DNA from: Ureibacillus yapensis
GTDB lineage: Bacteria; Bacillota; Bacilli; Bacillales_A; Planococcaceae
Length of the DNA: 64,000 nt
NCBI RefSeq assembly: GCF_003515775.1
Contig: NZ_QWEI01000006.1
Location: 107,870 to 171,869, forward strand
Direction of reading: 5' to 3'
The position numbers were made by a program, and so were the translations under genes. The notes under the pieces are model-generated. The model was given only the letters and a program-made list of their open reading frames with translations, did not search any database and was not told where the DNA came from. Within the stretch, counting starts at the first letter, position 1. Each line of letters starts with the position of its first letter. This document shows positions 50,404 through 58,971 of this stretch, in pieces.

Positions 50404-52335
50404 ATGCAACAGCCATTTTGGAATTTCCCGGCGGCCGCTGGGGGGACCATCAATTCAATAAATAATGCGGGGATTGAGACGTTTCGCGGGAATGAATTAG
50501 ACTCGCTAACTCGTGAAATCTGCCAGAACTCACTCGATGCGGTGAAGGATGAATCACAACCGGTCATCGTGGAGTTTAAAAGCTTTAATCTAATAAAACA
50601 TCGTTTTCCAGAGCGTCAGGAACTGATTCAGGCCTTTGATAAATGTGAAGCTACATGGAAAGGCAAAAATGCAAAAATCGAACAGTTCGTAGATCAGGCA
50701 AAATACATATTAGAACAAGATGAAATTCCATTCTTAAGAATCAGTGATTTCAACACAAAAGGATTAGAAGGCGCGCAAACTGGCGAACTGGGGACACCTT
50801 GGAGTTCCTTGGTCAGAGAAGCGGGTTCATCCAACAAGGGAGATAGCTCAGGGGGAAGCTTCGGAATCGGGAAATCGGCTCCGTTTGCCAACTCAAAACT
50901 TCGAACTTTGTTTTATACCTCTTATGATATGGCGAATTACCAGTCCCATATTGGTGTAGCCAACATCATGTCATTTGAAAAGGAACCAAACTTCAATACA
51001 TTGGGAACTGGTTACTTTACAAATCATGAGAATTCCACTGCCATTCCGGGCCCGTTGAACCTGGATCCTGCCTTCGAACGGAATGAAACAGGGACAGATA
51101 TCTATGTAGCTGCTTTTGAACCGAAAGAAAACTGGATTGAAGTAATTCGAAACTCGGTCATCTTTAACTTCTTTATCACAATCTGGCAGAAAAAACTCAT
51201 TGTCAAAGTGGACAATGAAACCATCACCCATGAAAACATAGGAAGGCTCATTGCAAATCTGGATGATGCCAATGAAGACAACCGCCATGTAAAAGCGTAT
51301 TTCAAGCTTCTTACTTCCGAAGAGGGAATTCAAATTCCTTACCCGGCCAAAGAGTATAAAAAACTGGGCAATTTTGAAGAAGGCGAAGCCACTCTTTATA
51401 TCATGAAAGGGGAAGACCTGAATCGCCGCGTACTTATGACCCGTAAGGCGGGAATGCGTCTTTTCGAGCAAAACCGCATCAGCGGCAGTATTTCTTTCAC
51501 AGGAATCCTGATTATCAACGGCGAACACATGAACCAAGTGTTTAAACGAATGGAAAACCCAGCACACACGGAATGGGAGCCAAACCGGATTGAAGAAGCA
51601 CCCAAAGAAGCGGACAAAGCCTTTCGTGAATTGCGTAAATTCGTACGTGAAACAGTACAACAGCAATTCCAAACGGAAACAACTGACACGATGGATGCCT
51701 TCGGGTTAAGCGACTTCTTGCCGGATACCACAACGGTTGCCGGGGAGGGAGAAGAAAAGAAAGAATCCCTTACGATGAAGATTAAGACGATTGCTCAAAA
51801 GAAAAAAGAAAAGCCAAAAAAGAAACTGAAGAAAAAACAGCCGAAGGAAAACTTTGAGGATGAACTCGCAGATGTAGGTATTACCCCTGAAGGTGAAACA
51901 GCCGGCAATTCTTTTGATGATAAGAATGAAGGTGAAGGAAAAGGCGGCGGTACGGGCAACCAACACGGAGAACAAGGGGCAGCAGACGAAGGTACAGGCG
52001 GCGCAAAAGACGGCGAAGGTGAAAAAGAAAAGAATAAACCAATCGATGTAGACACTCGCTATATTTGCTTGCAAAAAGAGGAAGGCCTGTATCGTGTGAA
52101 CTTTAGACCGGACAAAAAGTTTGAAAAAGGGAAGCTTGAATTTAAAGTCGTTGGAGAGCAAAGCGATTATATCCTCCCGGTCGTTTCAGTAGAATCAACG
52201 GATATTGAAATTATCAGTATCCATAAAAATGCGGTCCGTTTTAAAAATGTTTCGGGGAAAAAGCCGAAAGATATCCGGGTAAAAGTAGATTATGAGCAAT
52301 ATTGCGTACTGGAGGTCGATTTATTTGAAATTTAA
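50404..52335 (+). CDS. GHKL-type ATPase of a defence cluster
   Basis: A 643-residue protein with an N-terminal GHKL (HSP90/MutL/histidine-kinase type) ATP-binding domain. The N box is LTREICQNSLDAVKDE (about 35-50), the G1 box LRISDFNTKGLEG (about 115-127) and the G2 box GGSFGIGKSAPF (about 156-167). Residues about 180-430 continue with no kinase motif. Then come a Lys-rich stretch (KKKEKPKKKLKKKQPKEN, about 462-479) and a long Gly/Glu-rich disordered linker (about 495-550), ending in a beta-rich C-terminal domain. GGAG precedes ATG 50404. It overlaps the next gene. Role inferred from neighbours: an ATP-driven sensor or clamp of an anti-DNA system. Confidence 0.85.
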   Translation: MQQPFWNFPAAAGGTINSINNAGIETFRGNELDSLTREICQNSLDAVKDESQPVIVEFKSFNLIKHRFPERQELIQAFDKCEATWKGKNAKIEQFVDQAKYILEQDEIPFLRISDFNTKGLEGAQTGELGTPWSSLVREAGSSNKGDSSGGSFGIGKSAPFANSKLRTLFYTSYDMANYQSHIGVANIMSFEKEPNFNTLGTGYFTNHENSTAIPGPLNLDPAFERNETGTDIYVAAFEPKENWIEVIRNSVIFNFFITIWQKKLIVKVDNETITHENIGRLIANLDDANEDNRHVKAYFKLLTSEEGIQIPYPAKEYKKLGNFEEGEATLYIMKGEDLNRRVLMTRKAGMRLFEQNRISGSISFTGILIINGEHMNQVFKRMENPAHTEWEPNRIEEAPKEADKAFRELRKFVRETVQQQFQTETTDTMDAFGLSDFLPDTTTVAGEGEEKKESLTMKIKTIAQKKKEKPKKKLKKKQPKENFEDELADVGITPEGETAGNSFDDKNEGEGKGGGTGNQHGEQGAADEGTGGAKDGEGEKEKNKPIDVDTRYICLQKEEGLYRVNFRPDKKFEKGKLEFKVVGEQSDYILPVVSVESTDIEIISIHKNAVRFKNVSGKKPKDIRVKVDYEQYCVLEVDLFEI

Positions 52336-53173
52336 TAATTCCTTCCCGTACCCGGTCCTATCAAACGAGAATGATAACTACAAAAATTCGACGTTTGAGA
52401 CAACGATTGAAGCACAAAAGTCATTCGGCCAACTATATGTCAATCTTAAATCAGCTTTACAGGATTCAACGATTTCACAATTGATAACCGAGGGAAAAGC
52501 TAAATATGCATTGCATATTGAATGTCCACAAACGAGTTACCGTCAAATCTTTCAATCTGAAGATCCGTATATCGTGGCAACCGTTCCAGACAACCGTTTG
52601 CGCGGAAAAGTGGATGTCCATCCGTTTATATTGGCCAATCAAAGAATCGAGAACTACGATAATCCAAGTCTAAATGACTTTTATAAAGGTTTCCCGATCA
52701 CTTTTGAAAAGGGGAATATTTTGGCACTTGGGGAAGCGGTCGAAATTACTTTATTTGAAGAAGATGAAGAGTCGCAAAACCTACCGTCAATCGTGACGAT
52801 TCGCCGTTCGGAAAGTGCAAAAGACATGGTGGTTTCATTAAATTCGCCTCAAATTATCATCGAGCTGCCAAAGAAGGAGTACGACCTTTATGCACAAAAT
52901 GCTGGTTCAAGATTAAAAGAAACGATTCTTTCGTTGGTAATTCTGCCTAGCTTAATAGATGTCTTTTATGCCTTGAAGGAAGATAGCGCGGATTATAGCG
53001 AGTATAAATGGTACCAAGTGTTGGAGCAAATTTTCAAAAAGAACAATGTACCATTCAGTCATATTGTCGATGGCACATTACCGGTGTTAAAAGCGGCTCA
53101 AATGGTTTTACAAAACCCGCTTGAAAAAGCTTTTAACGAAATCCAGAAATTGAACGAAGCGGAGGCTGAGTAA
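52325..53173 (+). CDS. Unknown protein of the defence cluster, 282 aa
   Basis: A 282-residue soluble protein that I do not recognise. The N-terminal half looks beta-rich (SFPYPVLSNENDNYKNS near 5-21; YALHIECPQTSYRQIF), the C-terminal half helical (LKETILSLVILPSLIDVFYA). TTG 52325 is used: GGAGG is about 9 nt upstream and the start overlaps the GHKL stop by 11 nt, so the two are translationally coupled and probably function together. The phrase FPYPVLS at the start is reminiscent of DNA-repair-scaffold-like proteins but no fold can be assigned. Confidence 0.75.
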   Translation: MKFNNSFPYPVLSNENDNYKNSTFETTIEAQKSFGQLYVNLKSALQDSTISQLITEGKAKYALHIECPQTSYRQIFQSEDPYIVATVPDNRLRGKVDVHPFILANQRIENYDNPSLNDFYKGFPITFEKGNILALGEAVEITLFEEDEESQNLPSIVTIRRSESAKDMVVSLNSPQIIIELPKKEYDLYAQNAGSRLKETILSLVILPSLIDVFYALKEDSADYSEYKWYQVLEQIFKKNNVPFSHIVDGTLPVLKAAQMVLQNPLEKAFNEIQKLNEAEAE

Positions 53174-53174
53174 A

Positions 53175-53942
53175 TTGATGAAAATCAAATTTTTATCGGA
53201 AGACACCTTACAAGACCTTCGTGTAAACTTTGAAACTTACAAGCCGCATTATTATCAGAAAGATGATGCCTGGTTTGATGCATATTTTAAAGAAGAAGGC
53301 CGATTGATTGAGTCGAAGATTGAGTTTGAGAAGCCTGAACTTAATTTTGGAGATGATTACTTAGTAAGTGACTATGAAAATGTGAAGGCAATCTACGACT
53401 CTTTAAAGCATCTAACAGTATCCCAAGCTACGCAGGAACGATTATGGGCAGGTCTTGCGCATGTTCAACTACGTGACTATATTAATTACAGAATTGCCAA
53501 AGACATCGAAAAGAAAAATGATAAACGTATCCAATCGGCTGTTTTCTTTACAAACGGTGCAAAACGCTCCTTGTTTGTTCATATTTTAGCCCGTCTTTGG
53601 TGGGTGGGCTACATGACGTATGATGAGAACCATAGAGAAAACCCATACTGGCTTACAGAATTCTTTTGTTCAGCAGATTTCTCCGCTCGTTGCGTTGTGT
53701 TCTTCTCAAGTAATTTCACATCAAATACTGCCATAACAAAAGGCATCTTACGTGCATTAGTAGAGTTGCGAGATGAGGGGGTAGACATTAAACGTGCCCA
53801 TTTCGTAGAAGCAAATAAATACCTGAATATCTCTGGTGGTGCAATGGTACTTGATTTATTAGAGGAAGATGAAGTGAAAGAGATGATTGAGAAGCGGTTG
53901 CGGAAGGTATTTGGGTTTGAGAAGAAAAAAGTCTTAAATTAA
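53175..53942 (+). CDS. DUF6339-like protein
   Basis: A 255-residue protein resembling the DUF6339 family: LSEDTLQDLRVNFETYKPHY near residues 6-25, then QERLWAGLAHVQLRDYINYR near 93-112 and HILARLWWVGYMTYD near 137-151. It starts 1 nt after the previous stop; GGAGG is 9 nt before TTG 53175 and 12 nt before ATG 53178, so either is possible. DUF6339 has no assigned activity. Its coupling with a GHKL ATPase gene is the main clue to its role. Confidence 0.75.
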   Translation: MMKIKFLSEDTLQDLRVNFETYKPHYYQKDDAWFDAYFKEEGRLIESKIEFEKPELNFGDDYLVSDYENVKAIYDSLKHLTVSQATQERLWAGLAHVQLRDYINYRIAKDIEKKNDKRIQSAVFFTNGAKRSLFVHILARLWWVGYMTYDENHRENPYWLTEFFCSADFSARCVVFFSSNFTSNTAITKGILRALVELRDEGVDIKRAHFVEANKYLNISGGAMVLDLLEEDEVKEMIEKRLRKVFGFEKKKVLN

Positions 53943-53974
53943 ATTCAAATTATCTTTAAATGGGGTAGTATCAC

Positions 53975-54991
53975 ATGGAAATTAGAGACTTATTCAACCT
54001 AGAAAATGATGCAACTTTTCAGCAGCTTAATCAACAAGTTAATTCATTTAATACATTGAAAGTTTTAAAACTAGAGAACCACGAAATCCGCCATTCCAAT
54101 ATATTGGGGTGGCTATTGAATCCAAGGGAAAACCATGGTTTACGTGACTATTTTTTACGTAAAATGGTTGAGCATCTCATACTATCCGAAGAAAACAGCA
54201 ATAACGTGCAATATGAAACAGTAGGGGATATCCTCAACCAATCCCTAATGGATAGCCATGTTTATCGAGAAGTAAAAACTACTAATAATCGTTTTATCGA
54301 TTTGCTCATCGTTAATCAACAAACGAAAACAGTCCTCTTGATTGAAAACAAATTTTATTCGACCGAATCAAAAGATCAGTTAGATGATTACTTAAATTTT
54401 ATAGATGAAACATTTAAAGATTTTACGATTATTCCTATCTATTTAACGCTTGATGGGGAGGAGCCTACCAACAAGCAGTATTTTATCCTGACTTATGAAC
54501 GGATTGAATCAATCTTACATGCAGTCCTTATGCTATATAAAGACCAAATTAGCGATAATGTTTATAAGTTTATCGAAGATTATAACCAGGTATTAAAAGA
54601 AAAGTTTTATCCAAACCAAACTCAAATACTGCAAGCGATTGAAATTTATCGAAATCATAAGCAAACAATCGAAGGATTAATTGAAGAATCACCAGCTCTT
54701 AAACAATTACATTTCGAATCAGGTTATCAGTTTGAATTTATAATGAAATATTGGGACACGATTCAATATGTTAATAAACATGGCCAAAATATCCTATCCT
54801 ATAGTTTTGAACAGTTCATACAGCAACAGTTTGATGGTCAAGTTCATTATAAAGCGCATCCAACGGTACCGAACCTTTTGCCCCCTGAATGGGAGCAAAT
54901 TAGCCGTTTTCCTGTAAAAGAAGCGAATTATTGGTTGGGGAAAGGGCTTATCGTTGGTTTAAACAAACAAATGATAGTCGATTGCGTATGA
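53975..54991 (+). CDS. PD-(D/E)XK nuclease family protein, zero-frame part
   Basis: The zero frame encodes 338 residues of a PDDEXK_4-type nuclease family protein. The family motif ENHEIRHSNILGWLLNP is at about 36-52. The catalytic core is RFIDLLIVNQ (Asp near 109) followed by VLLIENKFYS (Glu-x-Lys near 123-125). The zero frame stops at 54989-54991 in the middle of the C-terminal domain. The rest of that domain is open in the -1 frame up to 55215, and the frames meet at T TTA AAC (54958-54964). A -1 shift there would give a 413-residue protein. Co-oriented with the GHKL genes, 32 nt after DUF6339. Confidence 0.85.
   Translation: MEIRDLFNLENDATFQQLNQQVNSFNTLKVLKLENHEIRHSNILGWLLNPRENHGLRDYFLRKMVEHLILSEENSNNVQYETVGDILNQSLMDSHVYREVKTTNNRFIDLLIVNQQTKTVLLIENKFYSTESKDQLDDYLNFIDETFKDFTIIPIYLTLDGEEPTNKQYFILTYERIESILHAVLMLYKDQISDNVYKFIEDYNQVLKEKFYPNQTQILQAIEIYRNHKQTIEGLIEESPALKQLHFESGYQFEFIMKYWDTIQYVNKHGQNILSYSFEQFIQQQFDGQVHYKAHPTVPNLLPPEWEQISRFPVKEANYWLGKGLIVGLNKQMIVDCV
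54958..54964 (+). other. Slippery heptamer T TTA AAC in zero frame
   Basis: In the nuclease frame the codons read GGT TTA AAC, so T TTA AAC fits X XXY YYZ, the type used by coronaviruses. A -1 slip makes the next codons CAA ACA AAT GAT, exactly the frame open to 55215. The zero-frame stop TGA (54989-54991) overlaps a -1-frame ATG (54988) as ATGA, so re-initiation is an alternative. Confidence 0.5.
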
Positions 54992-55215
54992 ATGCTGAAA
55001 TTGGGCCGCTTGAATATATCTCGAGATTAAATTTACTTGAGCAATTGGAAATGGCAGGATTATCGATTAAAGAGAGTTCGAAGTTGGAAAAAGCGCGGTA
55101 TACTCGATTCTACACACAAAAAATGGATGTGAATAAGTGGGATGATATAAACGAACTGACCCAGGCAATGGTTGATTTATATAACGGTCATGAATTTTCC
55201 TTGTTGCGACAATAA
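54964..55215 (+). CDS. C-terminal part of the PD-(D/E)XK protein, -1 frame
   Basis: 83 codons in the -1 frame complete the nuclease C-terminal domain: RLRMNAEIGPLEYISRLNLL, then MVDLYNGHEF near the end. The EIGP...R..LL pattern matches the EVGP...R..LL stretch in the following gene, so this segment and the end of the zero-frame product form one domain split by a frame change. If not reached by frameshifting, a 75-residue piece could start at ATG 54988. A 1-nt indel (mutation or assembly error) is the simplest alternative. Confidence 0.6.
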   Translation, partial: QTNDSRLRMNAEIGPLEYISRLNLLEQLEMAGLSIKESSKLEKARYTRFYTQKMDVNKWDDINELTQAMVDLYNGHEFSLLRQ

Positions 55216-55755
55216 ATGGCGGCCATTTTAAATAATGAACAGCCCATGAAAGGGACAACTTCCGTAGCAGTGGAAAACAATCCAGCACATGTTCAAGAAG
55301 CATTTAAAAAGTGGATGGAAATGAAAAGTATCCCTGAATCGGACTATCGTATATCTTCTAAATATATATCATTTAAAATTCCATTGTTTGATTTGTTTAA
55401 GGAGAAACTAGGTGAAACAAGGGAAAAATGGTGGTGGGACAATGGACCGTTTCTGTTTTGGTACCATATTAAATCGGATTCCTTCTACTTCACATTAGAA
55501 GTAGGGCCCATTGAAGCGGATAAACGTGTGTTGTTAATGGAAAGCATGATGGAAAAGGGTATTAAATTCACCAAAAAAGGCCTTGAAATAGAAGCTAAAT
55601 TCAGTCGTATTTTTTCTGAAACGATAGATATTGAAGATATGGATATAACGAGGATTATAAATTCTCTGGATGCTTTATATAACAAAGAAGAATTGCAAGG
55701 AATTCTGAGAAAGCTTAAAATTATTTATGATGAGACGGTAATTAAGTTGAATTAA
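55216..55755 (+). CDS. Stand-alone homologue of the nuclease C-terminal domain
   Basis: A 179-residue protein whose residues about 60-165 resemble the C-terminal domain of the preceding nuclease: WWDNGPFLFWYHIKSDSFYF, then TLEVGPIEADKRVLLMESMM and a terminal INSLDALYN (compare QAMVDLYN). No catalytic PD-(D/E)XK core. ATG 55216 follows the previous TAA directly and in the same frame, without a ribosome-binding site, so it is either coupled, read through, or part of a decaying gene. A duplicated recognition or dimerisation domain is my best reading. Confidence 0.6.
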   Translation: MAAILNNEQPMKGTTSVAVENNPAHVQEAFKKWMEMKSIPESDYRISSKYISFKIPLFDLFKEKLGETREKWWWDNGPFLFWYHIKSDSFYFTLEVGPIEADKRVLLMESMMEKGIKFTKKGLEIEAKFSRIFSETIDIEDMDITRIINSLDALYNKEELQGILRKLKIIYDETVIKLN

Positions 55756-55928
55756 TAGTCAGCACTTGATGGAAAGTCAAAATAATTATTTAGAAATTTC
55801 GAAACTTTCATCCATATTAAGTAAGGTTAACTTGTGCAAGTTCAATTGAAAACAGAGTGGAAATGCTATTAACTTAGAGGAAATTAGCAGTTTCAATTAG
55901 TGTGAGCTTATTAGCCTTGGTACATAAG

Positions 55929-56366
55929 TTAACTACCAAGGCATTTTTTCTTTGATTTCTTTACATTATCAATGAAATTGGAAATATCCTCTATCACTTC
56001 GTAAAAGTCCTTTTTAATTTCGTGTTCCCATATTCTTTTTACATACCAACCACGACTTAGATAATATTCATTTACCTCAATATCTCGCTGTTGGTTCCGT
56101 AGAAGTTTCTTTTCCCAATATTCCAGATTGCTTTTAGGTTTGTTGCTGTGAAGAGGACAGACATGCCAAAAACAAGAGTCGATAAATATAACAATTTTAT
56201 ACTTTTGTATAGATATATCTGGTTTTCCGAACATGGACTTTGTGTTTTTTCTGAATCTATATCCTCTTCTCCAAAGCTCCTTCGTTATGGAGTTTTCAAG
56301 TTGGGACTGAGAACGAATGGATTTCATTATTTTGCTTCTTTGTTCTTTAGAAACATTATCTGTCAT
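55929..56366 (-). CDS. vsr: Very short patch repair endonuclease Vsr
   Basis: A 145-residue Vsr nicking endonuclease that repairs T:G mismatches arising from deamination of 5-methylcytosine. Motifs are RSKIMKSIRSQSQLENSITK, GKPDISI (catalytic Asp), FIDSCFWHVCPLH (zinc/catalytic region) and WYVKRIWEHE. AAGGAGGG is 7 nt before ATG 56366. It belongs with the C5 methyltransferase upstream on the same strand, the usual genetic partner. Confidence 0.95.
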   Translation of the reverse strand: MTDNVSKEQRSKIMKSIRSQSQLENSITKELWRRGYRFRKNTKSMFGKPDISIQKYKIVIFIDSCFWHVCPLHSNKPKSNLEYWEKKLLRNQQRDIEVNEYYLSRGWYVKRIWEHEIKKDFYEVIEDISNFIDNVKKSKKKCLGS

Positions 56367-56678
56367 CGGTTAACCCTCCTTTATAGTGCTATTATTTTAC
56401 CCTACCCCATAATGTAAATATTAAAAATTACTTTGCTAATAAAAGGCAGATACTTCGACAAGATTAAATGATAAAAAGTCATTTGAGCACGGAAATTATA
56501 GTAAATAGCATGAGGTTTAATCAAAGCATATATAACAGTGGTGTATAAAATGTTCTTAATTGGTAAATTAAGGCAGGAGTGGTTTTGAGATGAGGAAGAA
56601 CGTTATTTTAATATTGCTTTTTCACAAATAAAATAAGGCTATCAAACACAGATTTTGTGTAGATAGCCTTATTTTTAA
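56367..56678. other. Intergenic region with bidirectional terminator
   Basis: AT-rich, no gene. A stem AATAAGGCTATC / GATAGCCTTATT spans 56631-56674 with T-rich and A-rich flanks, terminating the frameshifted endonuclease gene on the minus strand. Confidence 0.75.
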
Positions 56679-57375
56679 TTATTTTCTTTCATAAAGAACC
56701 TTTTCTCTCCAGTCTTGATTCGGTGTATTTGTGATTTCGTTTATTAAAAAACGAATATTTTTTCTATCACCATTATCATTATTTGCTCGACCAGCACCAA
56801 GAATGCGGACTCCACCGAATATTGCAGAGAGTTGGCCGTTTGGCAAAGAGATAAGTGAGATTTTTTGGATATTATTATCGCTTGAATAAACAAGTTTAAC
56901 GACATATGTTAAAATTTGGGACTTCACCGAAATAATCATGACTTTCATAATGATTTAATAACGGCAACCAGTTCATTCCTGATACAAATAATTGATTTTG
57001 GGAATCGTAAGATGTTTGTGCTTTTTCAATTGTCACTTTATTATTGATTGCATCCCCATCATCATTAGAAATGGTCTTAGAATCAATATGCACAATTGCA
57101 TCACCAACTTCAAAACAGGAATCTGAGCTTATTGTCATCGAAGATATATGCCATTGAAGATGCCTGCTTATTAAACTTTCAATAATATTTTCAATAGCAT
57201 GTTCAATTCTGTTAATCCTAGCTCCTGTAGGACTAGAACTAATTAATTTTTGGTTATTAATTTGAGTTAATATAGAACCTAAATTGCAACTAATATGTTT
57301 CTCTAGAATATCAAAATATTTTTTTTCTAAAGTAATTAAATCTGTGTTACTTAACAAATTCGAACAATTTACCAT
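56679..57375 (-). pseudogene. Frameshifted type II restriction endonuclease
   Basis: Two overlapping frames together encode about 231 residues. The upstream part (57375 to about 56925) carries SDSCFEVGDAIVHIDSKTIS and a following GDAINNKVTIEKAQTSY. The downstream part continues LTYVVKLVYSSDNNIQ and ends LYERK at 56679. The two join smoothly (GEVP then ILTYVV) if one A is removed from CCAAATTTT near 56920, so a single inserted base breaks the gene. The catalytic block matches the intact endonuclease at 58972-59739, so it is a paralogue. The shift needed is +1, which excludes ordinary -1 recoding. Sequencing error not excluded. Confidence 0.75.
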
Positions 57376-57449
57376 AAAACATGTATGGGGTAAGTTTGTG
57401 TTGTTTTTGAGTAAACTATGCTTCCTGCCTTTTGCTAAAATTTTGCAGT

Positions 57450-57492
57450 AAAAAACCCCATAACTGTTTAGTCACGTAAACAATTATGGGGA
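57450..57492 (-). terminator. Terminator of the C5 methyltransferase gene
   Basis: CCCCATAA / TTATGGGG with an inner GTTTA / TAAAC pair; the minus strand continues GTTTTTTAC. Confidence 0.9.
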
Positions 57493-57517
57493 AGGTCATA
57501 AATATACTATATTTTCA

Positions 57518-58774
57518 CTATACTGTTATAGTTTCTGAACTTTCAATTTGCTCTGCTATTTTTGTAGCAATTTGTTGCGCTAATAAAACTGGAACAGCAT
57601 TTCCGATTTGTCGGTACATAGAATTAAGACTGCCAGTAAAAATAAAATCATTCGGGAATGATTGAAGAATCGCGCATTCGCGAGCAGAAAGTCTTCTTTG
57701 TTTATTAACGTGTATTTCCGGAGAAGTTGCTGTTATTGTATCACTAGGTCTATCCCAGTTTGTAATTCTAAGAGATTGCTCAAATTTAATTTCTTTCTCT
57801 ATAAATGTAGTTACTTGTTCGTCGTATTTATCATCAAAACCTAATAATTTTTTTAATTCCCACCAATCAGAAGGTTTAGGTATACTACCGGATTTATTAT
57901 CCTTTCTAAACCAGTGGCCAGCAGTATGGCGATAGCCGAAATGTTCATCTATTTTTTTAGTACTCCAACCAGACTTGCTTCGCCAATATTTTAAATAGTC
58001 ACAGATCTCAGCTTGATCTACCTCGTATTTTCTGCCGAAGAATGTATCGTGAACTGTTGTAGAAGCGACATGATTATATATTTTTAGTCCATTTACTTCT
58101 GTATATTCTTTAGTTTTACCATTTTGAATTTCAACATCTGCTAAGAATCCTATTGCTTCTTCTACTGTAATATGGGGTAGTAAAGCTTTGTCAATTGAAA
58201 ATAAATCGAAGCTATTCTTTGAAAAATCGGCATGTGTTGGTTCAGGGAAAATATTTTCGACTCCAATTCGGTTTCCAATTATAATTACACGCTCGCGAGC
58301 TTGTGGAACGCCATAATCTGCAGCATTTAATACACGGTAATCTACTTGATAGCCAATTTTCTTGAAATCTTCTACTATCATGTTGATTACTTGTCCATTT
58401 TGCATAGAGATTAATCCTTTTACATTTTCTGCTACGAAGAACTTTGGTTTTTTATCATTAATTATTCTTAGCATTTCTAGATATAGAAAGTTTCTTTCGT
58501 CTTCCATGCTTCGGCTAGTGTTTGCAATACTGAAGCCCTGGCAGGGAAAACCTCCAATAATTACATCGATTTCATAAGGAGAGCCTGGAATATCTTTAGA
58601 ATCAACTTGTTTTATATCAACAAGGTCAATATGATCCCCTATATTTTTTTTATATGTGTTTACCGCATCCTTATTAAAATCACACGCCCAAAGAATATCA
58701 TAACCGGAATTTTTAAAGCCTAAATCCATTCCGCCGGCGCCTGAAAATAAAGCGATTAGTTTTTTCTGTGTCAT
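57518..58774 (-). CDS. DNA (cytosine-5) methyltransferase
   Basis: A 418-residue C5 methyltransferase that transfers a methyl group from SAM to cytosine in a specific site. Motif I is LFSGAGGMDLGF, motif IV GGFPCQGFS (Cys nucleophile), motif VI AENVKG, motif VIII QARERVIIIGNR and motif X YRQIGNAVPVLLAQQIA. Between VIII and X lies a target-recognition part with an unusual HTAGHWFRKDNKSG stretch that I have seen in a subset of these enzymes. The second ATG (58774) is preferred because AAAGGA is 8 nt upstream. Sequence specificity unknown. Paired with two related endonucleases and Vsr. Confidence 0.95.
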   Translation of the reverse strand: MTQKKLIALFSGAGGMDLGFKNSGYDILWACDFNKDAVNTYKKNIGDHIDLVDIKQVDSKDIPGSPYEIDVIIGGFPCQGFSIANTSRSMEDERNFLYLEMLRIINDKKPKFFVAENVKGLISMQNGQVINMIVEDFKKIGYQVDYRVLNAADYGVPQARERVIIIGNRIGVENIFPEPTHADFSKNSFDLFSIDKALLPHITVEEAIGFLADVEIQNGKTKEYTEVNGLKIYNHVASTTVHDTFFGRKYEVDQAEICDYLKYWRSKSGWSTKKIDEHFGYRHTAGHWFRKDNKSGSIPKPSDWWELKKLLGFDDKYDEQVTTFIEKEIKFEQSLRITNWDRPSDTITATSPEIHVNKQRRLSARECAILQSFPNDFIFTGSLNSMYRQIGNAVPVLLAQQIATKIAEQIESSETITV

Positions 58775-58971
58775 ATATTTCATCCTTTTTCTATTTACTT
58801 TTTTATAATACCGTAAATTGACCGCAAATGCAAATTAGGCATCCTTGAAGTAGAGAGAAATAGAATGCACGGGAACTTATGTTCTATTATAGCTATCTTT
58901 TTAAAGATATTCAATATAAAAGGATTTCTCTTTTTATAAAGAAAATATAACGCATAGGTAAATGAAGGCTG

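Noticed and set aside
56896-56948. Programmed frameshift in the left restriction endonuclease gene
   Set aside because: The second frame is +1 relative to the first. A -1 slip at AAATTTT meets TAA at once, so a simple 1-nt insertion is the better explanation.
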